Source: JASLDZ01 sp964242895
GTDB taxonomy: Bacteria > Pseudomonadota > Alphaproteobacteria > Caulobacterales > Caulobacteraceae
Reading direction: 5' to 3'
DNA length: 64,000 bases
Assembly: GCA_964242895.1 (NCBI GenBank)
Contig: CAXTBN010000002.1
Location: 1-64,000 of the forward strand
The translations under genes were made by a program, and so were the position numbers. Each line of letters begins with the position of its first letter. The first letter of the stretch is position 1. Below, in pieces: positions 62,225 to 64,000 of this stretch. Below the pieces are notes generated by a model. That model had not been told where the DNA came from, did not search any database, and saw nothing but the letters and a program-made list of their open reading frames with translations.

Positions 62225-63765
62225 GGGCGGGAACGGTCCAGGAAGCGATCGGCGGTCAGCAGCGACAGGGCCATCTGCGTGAGGCACGGGTTGACGCTGA
62301 GCGCGCTCGGGAAGACCGAGTTGTCGCACACGTACAGGTTGGGGACGGCGAAGCTGCGGCCGTCCGGTCCCACCACCGCGTCGCCGGCGTCCTCGCCCAT
62401 GCGGCAGCCGCCCAGGGTGTGGGCGTTGCGGGGAAAGCTCCAGACCTCCGTCGCGCCCGCCGCCTCCCAGATCGTGCGCATCAGCCGCTCGCCGTGCGCG
62501 CCCATCGCGCGCTCGTTGGGCCCGTTGGTGAAGCTGATCACCGGCTTGCGGAAGCCGCGGGCGTCGGTCTCGTCGGACAGCGTCAGGCGGTTGGCGTCGT
62601 CGGGCAGGCACTCGCCCAGGATGTTGATGCCCGCCACGTGCTGGAAACGTCGCATGTGGTCGACGAGGTCTTGGCCCCAGCGTCCCGCGCGGCCGAGCTG
62701 GGTGGCGTAGGTGACGGGCATGACGCCGATGGACTGCAGCAGGTAGCCGCCGGCGAAGTCGGCGTCCGCCGGGCGGTGCGTGTCCTCGCTGATCAGGCCG
62801 CCGGGGACGCCGCGGGTGGGACGGGTCTCCTCGGGGAACACGCCCCAGACCTGCACGCCGGGGTGCGCCATGAAGCCGAGGCCGACGGGCGCGTCGGGCG
62901 CGAGGCCGTGCAGCAGCAGCATCCGCGGGCTCTCCACGCCGCCGGCGCAGAGGAACACGTTGCGGCAGCGCTGGCGGCGCTCGGCCCCGTCGCGGTCGGT
63001 GAAGGCCACGGCCGTGACGCGGCCCGCGCCGTCGCGGTCGAAGCCGGTCACGTAGGCACCGTCGCGCACCTCCGCGCCGGCGCCCAGCGCGGCGGGGATG
63101 AAGGTGTTCAGCGTCGTCGCCTTGGCCCCGTGGCTGCAGCCCGCCTGGCAGAAGCCGCGGTTGGTGCACGCCGAACGCCAACCGTACGCCTCGCTGTAGT
63201 AGCTGCCCGACAGCGCCGCGTTCGGAGCCGGCGAGGTGCGGAGGCCCAGGGCCTCGCACCCGGTCGCCATGAGCCGCGCCGGCGCGTTCAGCGGCAGGGG
63301 AGCGAGGGGATAGGGGCGGGCGCGCGCCGGCCCCCACGGATACGGGTCGGGGCCGGAGACGCCGATGAAGCGCTCGACCTCCTCGTAGTACGGGGCCAGC
63401 GCCTCCCACGCGACCGGCCAGTCGCGCCCGACGCCCTGTGTGGAGCGAAGGCGCAGGTCGTCGGGCTGGGCGCGGGGGGCATAGGCGGTCCAGTGCAGCG
63501 TCGACCCGCCCACGCCCACGCCCGAGTTGTTGGCGCCGAAGGCGAGGGGATCGCCCCCGGCGGAGATGCGCTCGTCGGTCCAGAACAGCTTGTCCTGCTC
63601 GAGCTCGTCGGTGGCGAAGTCGGTCTCCGGCGTCCACCAGCGACCCGCCTCCAGCGCCACCACGGAGCAGCCCGCCTGCGCCAGCCGCGCGAGGATCGGC
63701 GCGCCGCCCGCACCCGTGCCGATCACCACGGCGTCCACCGTGTCGGCGTCGGCGTGGCGGCGCAT
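62221..63765 (-). CDS. GMC oxidoreductase, sugar-dehydrogenase type
   Basis: A 514-aa FAD-dependent dehydrogenase resembling the large subunit of gluconate 2-dehydrogenase and related sugar dehydrogenases. The FAD fold is AVVIGTGAGGAPILARLAQA, with NSGVGVGGSTLHWTAYAPRA and CTNRGFCQAGCSHGAKATTL (three cysteines seen in this family). VFLCAGGVESPRMLLLHG follows, and the C-terminal catalytic region is WSFPRNAHTLGGCRMGEDAG (His) and VCDNSVFPSALSVNPCLTQM (Asn). The start is taken at MRRHADADT; a GTG seven codons upstream (VADPGP), overlapping the subunit 3 stop, is also likely. Electron acceptor unknown. Confidence 0.9.
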   Translation of the reverse strand: MRRHADADTVDAVVIGTGAGGAPILARLAQAGCSVVALEAGRWWTPETDFATDELEQDKLFWTDERISAGGDPLAFGANNSGVGVGGSTLHWTAYAPRAQPDDLRLRSTQGVGRDWPVAWEALAPYYEEVERFIGVSGPDPYPWGPARARPYPLAPLPLNAPARLMATGCEALGLRTSPAPNAALSGSYYSEAYGWRSACTNRGFCQAGCSHGAKATTLNTFIPAALGAGAEVRDGAYVTGFDRDGAGRVTAVAFTDRDGAERRQRCRNVFLCAGGVESPRMLLLHGLAPDAPVGLGFMAHPGVQVWGVFPEETRPTRGVPGGLISEDTHRPADADFAGGYLLQSIGVMPVTYATQLGRAGRWGQDLVDHMRRFQHVAGINILGECLPDDANRLTLSDETDARGFRKPVISFTNGPNERAMGAHGERLMRTIWEAAGATEVWSFPRNAHTLGGCRMGEDAGDAVVGPDGRSFAVPNLYVCDNSVFPSALSVNPCLTQMALSLLTADRFLDRSRP

Positions 63766-63778
63766 GGCGGGGCCGGGG

Positions 63779-64000
63779 TCAGCCACGCGCCGGGTCCACG
63801 TCCTGGAAGCCGTGGGCGTCCGCCATGCCGTCATAGCCGATGTCGAGCTGAACCAGCGGGTGCGCGTAGGCGAGGTGGCACAGGCCGGCCAAGAGATCGG
63901 CGAAGGCGTGCGCGGTGAAGGGCGGCCAGCCCTCGCCGCCCACCTGCGCCTCGCGCAGCAGCGCGTCGCGGCGCTCGGCCGAGGCGACGACGAATCCCGA
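63779..64000 (-). CDS. Gluconate 2-dehydrogenase subunit 3 family protein (partial)
   Basis: The C-terminal 73 residues of a small subunit; the N-terminus lies beyond the window. The end HLAYAHPLVQLDIGYDGMAD, then AHGFQDVDPARG, matches the conserved close of the gluconate 2-dehydrogenase subunit 3 family, which escorts or exports the GMC subunit through a Tat signal. It directly precedes the GMC gene, supporting a dehydrogenase complex. Confidence 0.85.
   Translation of the reverse strand, partial: SGFVVASAERRDALLREAQVGGEGWPPFTAHAFADLLAGLCHLAYAHPLVQLDIGYDGMADAHGFQDVDPARG

Overview
The window is about 72% GC by eye, nearly every base is coding, and many neighbouring genes overlap by 4 bp (ATGA, GTGA). 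The gene content points to an alphaproteobacterium of the Caulobacterales (Caulobacter/Phenylobacterium-like). It has divK next to a two-receiver GGDEF pleD, a complete pilA-cpaA-F-tadB-tadC Flp/Tad pilus locus, a PetP/PetR-like MarR/OmpR pair, and ubiquinone genes. This placement is my inference from gene families; no 16S gene is present. No tRNA, rRNA, CRISPR array, phage or insertion sequence was seen.

Layout: 1-1526 truncated carB; 1690-4522 a methyltransferase, ECF sigma, anti-sigma and fasciclin group; 4614-9602 rnr, a NUDIX gene, a convergent P450, rpmG and a DUF2007 gene; 9603-9702 an N gap that is probably artificial; 9777-14032 a secreted protein, pleD, divK, a HAD protein and dinB; 14121-16969 two overlapping amidohydrolases, the second without metal ligands; 17009-20501 ilvE divergent from a MarR/OmpR/histidine kinase operon; 20513-26105 a divergent accessory locus (glycosyltransferase; fatty-acyl-AMP ligase fused to a carrier domain; AlgX-like acyltransferase with TPRs); 26267-31464 ffh, rpsP, rimM, a HerA-like ATPase and nudC; 31461-36970 kdsB, a membrane cytochrome c, an S1/P1 nuclease, a DsbA-like protein, NlpC/P60 and an M17 peptidase; 37084-49487 the Flp/Tad pilus locus; 49541-52779 a ligase-associated helicase and PdeM; 52882-59015 small secreted proteins, zapE, ubiE, ubiB, a PsiF-like protein and an M42 peptidase; 59118-60335 carA; 60389-64000 a SWIB protein and a GH1-like/GMC oxidoreductase/subunit 3 operon cut by the window edge.

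How the genes relate: divK and pleD belong to the Caulobacter cell-pole/cell-cycle circuit, whose master regulator CtrA controls pili in Caulobacter. Three near-consensus CtrA boxes (TTAA-N7-TTAA, each 7 of 8) lie before pilA, before cpaB and before a TPR gene of the pilus locus, so the circuit and its likely output sit in one window. The most promising candidate for an undescribed system is the 20.5-26.1 kb locus. There a predicted cytoplasmic acyl-activating enzyme with its own carrier domain is translationally coupled to a predicted cytoplasmic AlgX-like acyltransferase, opposite a glycosyltransferase, with a dyad operator between them. Other points of interest are two probable CTG start codons (kdsB, ubiB), an amidohydrolase-like pseudoenzyme, a DinB with an N-terminal zinc ribbon, and a contig join whose flanks share exactly 55 nt.
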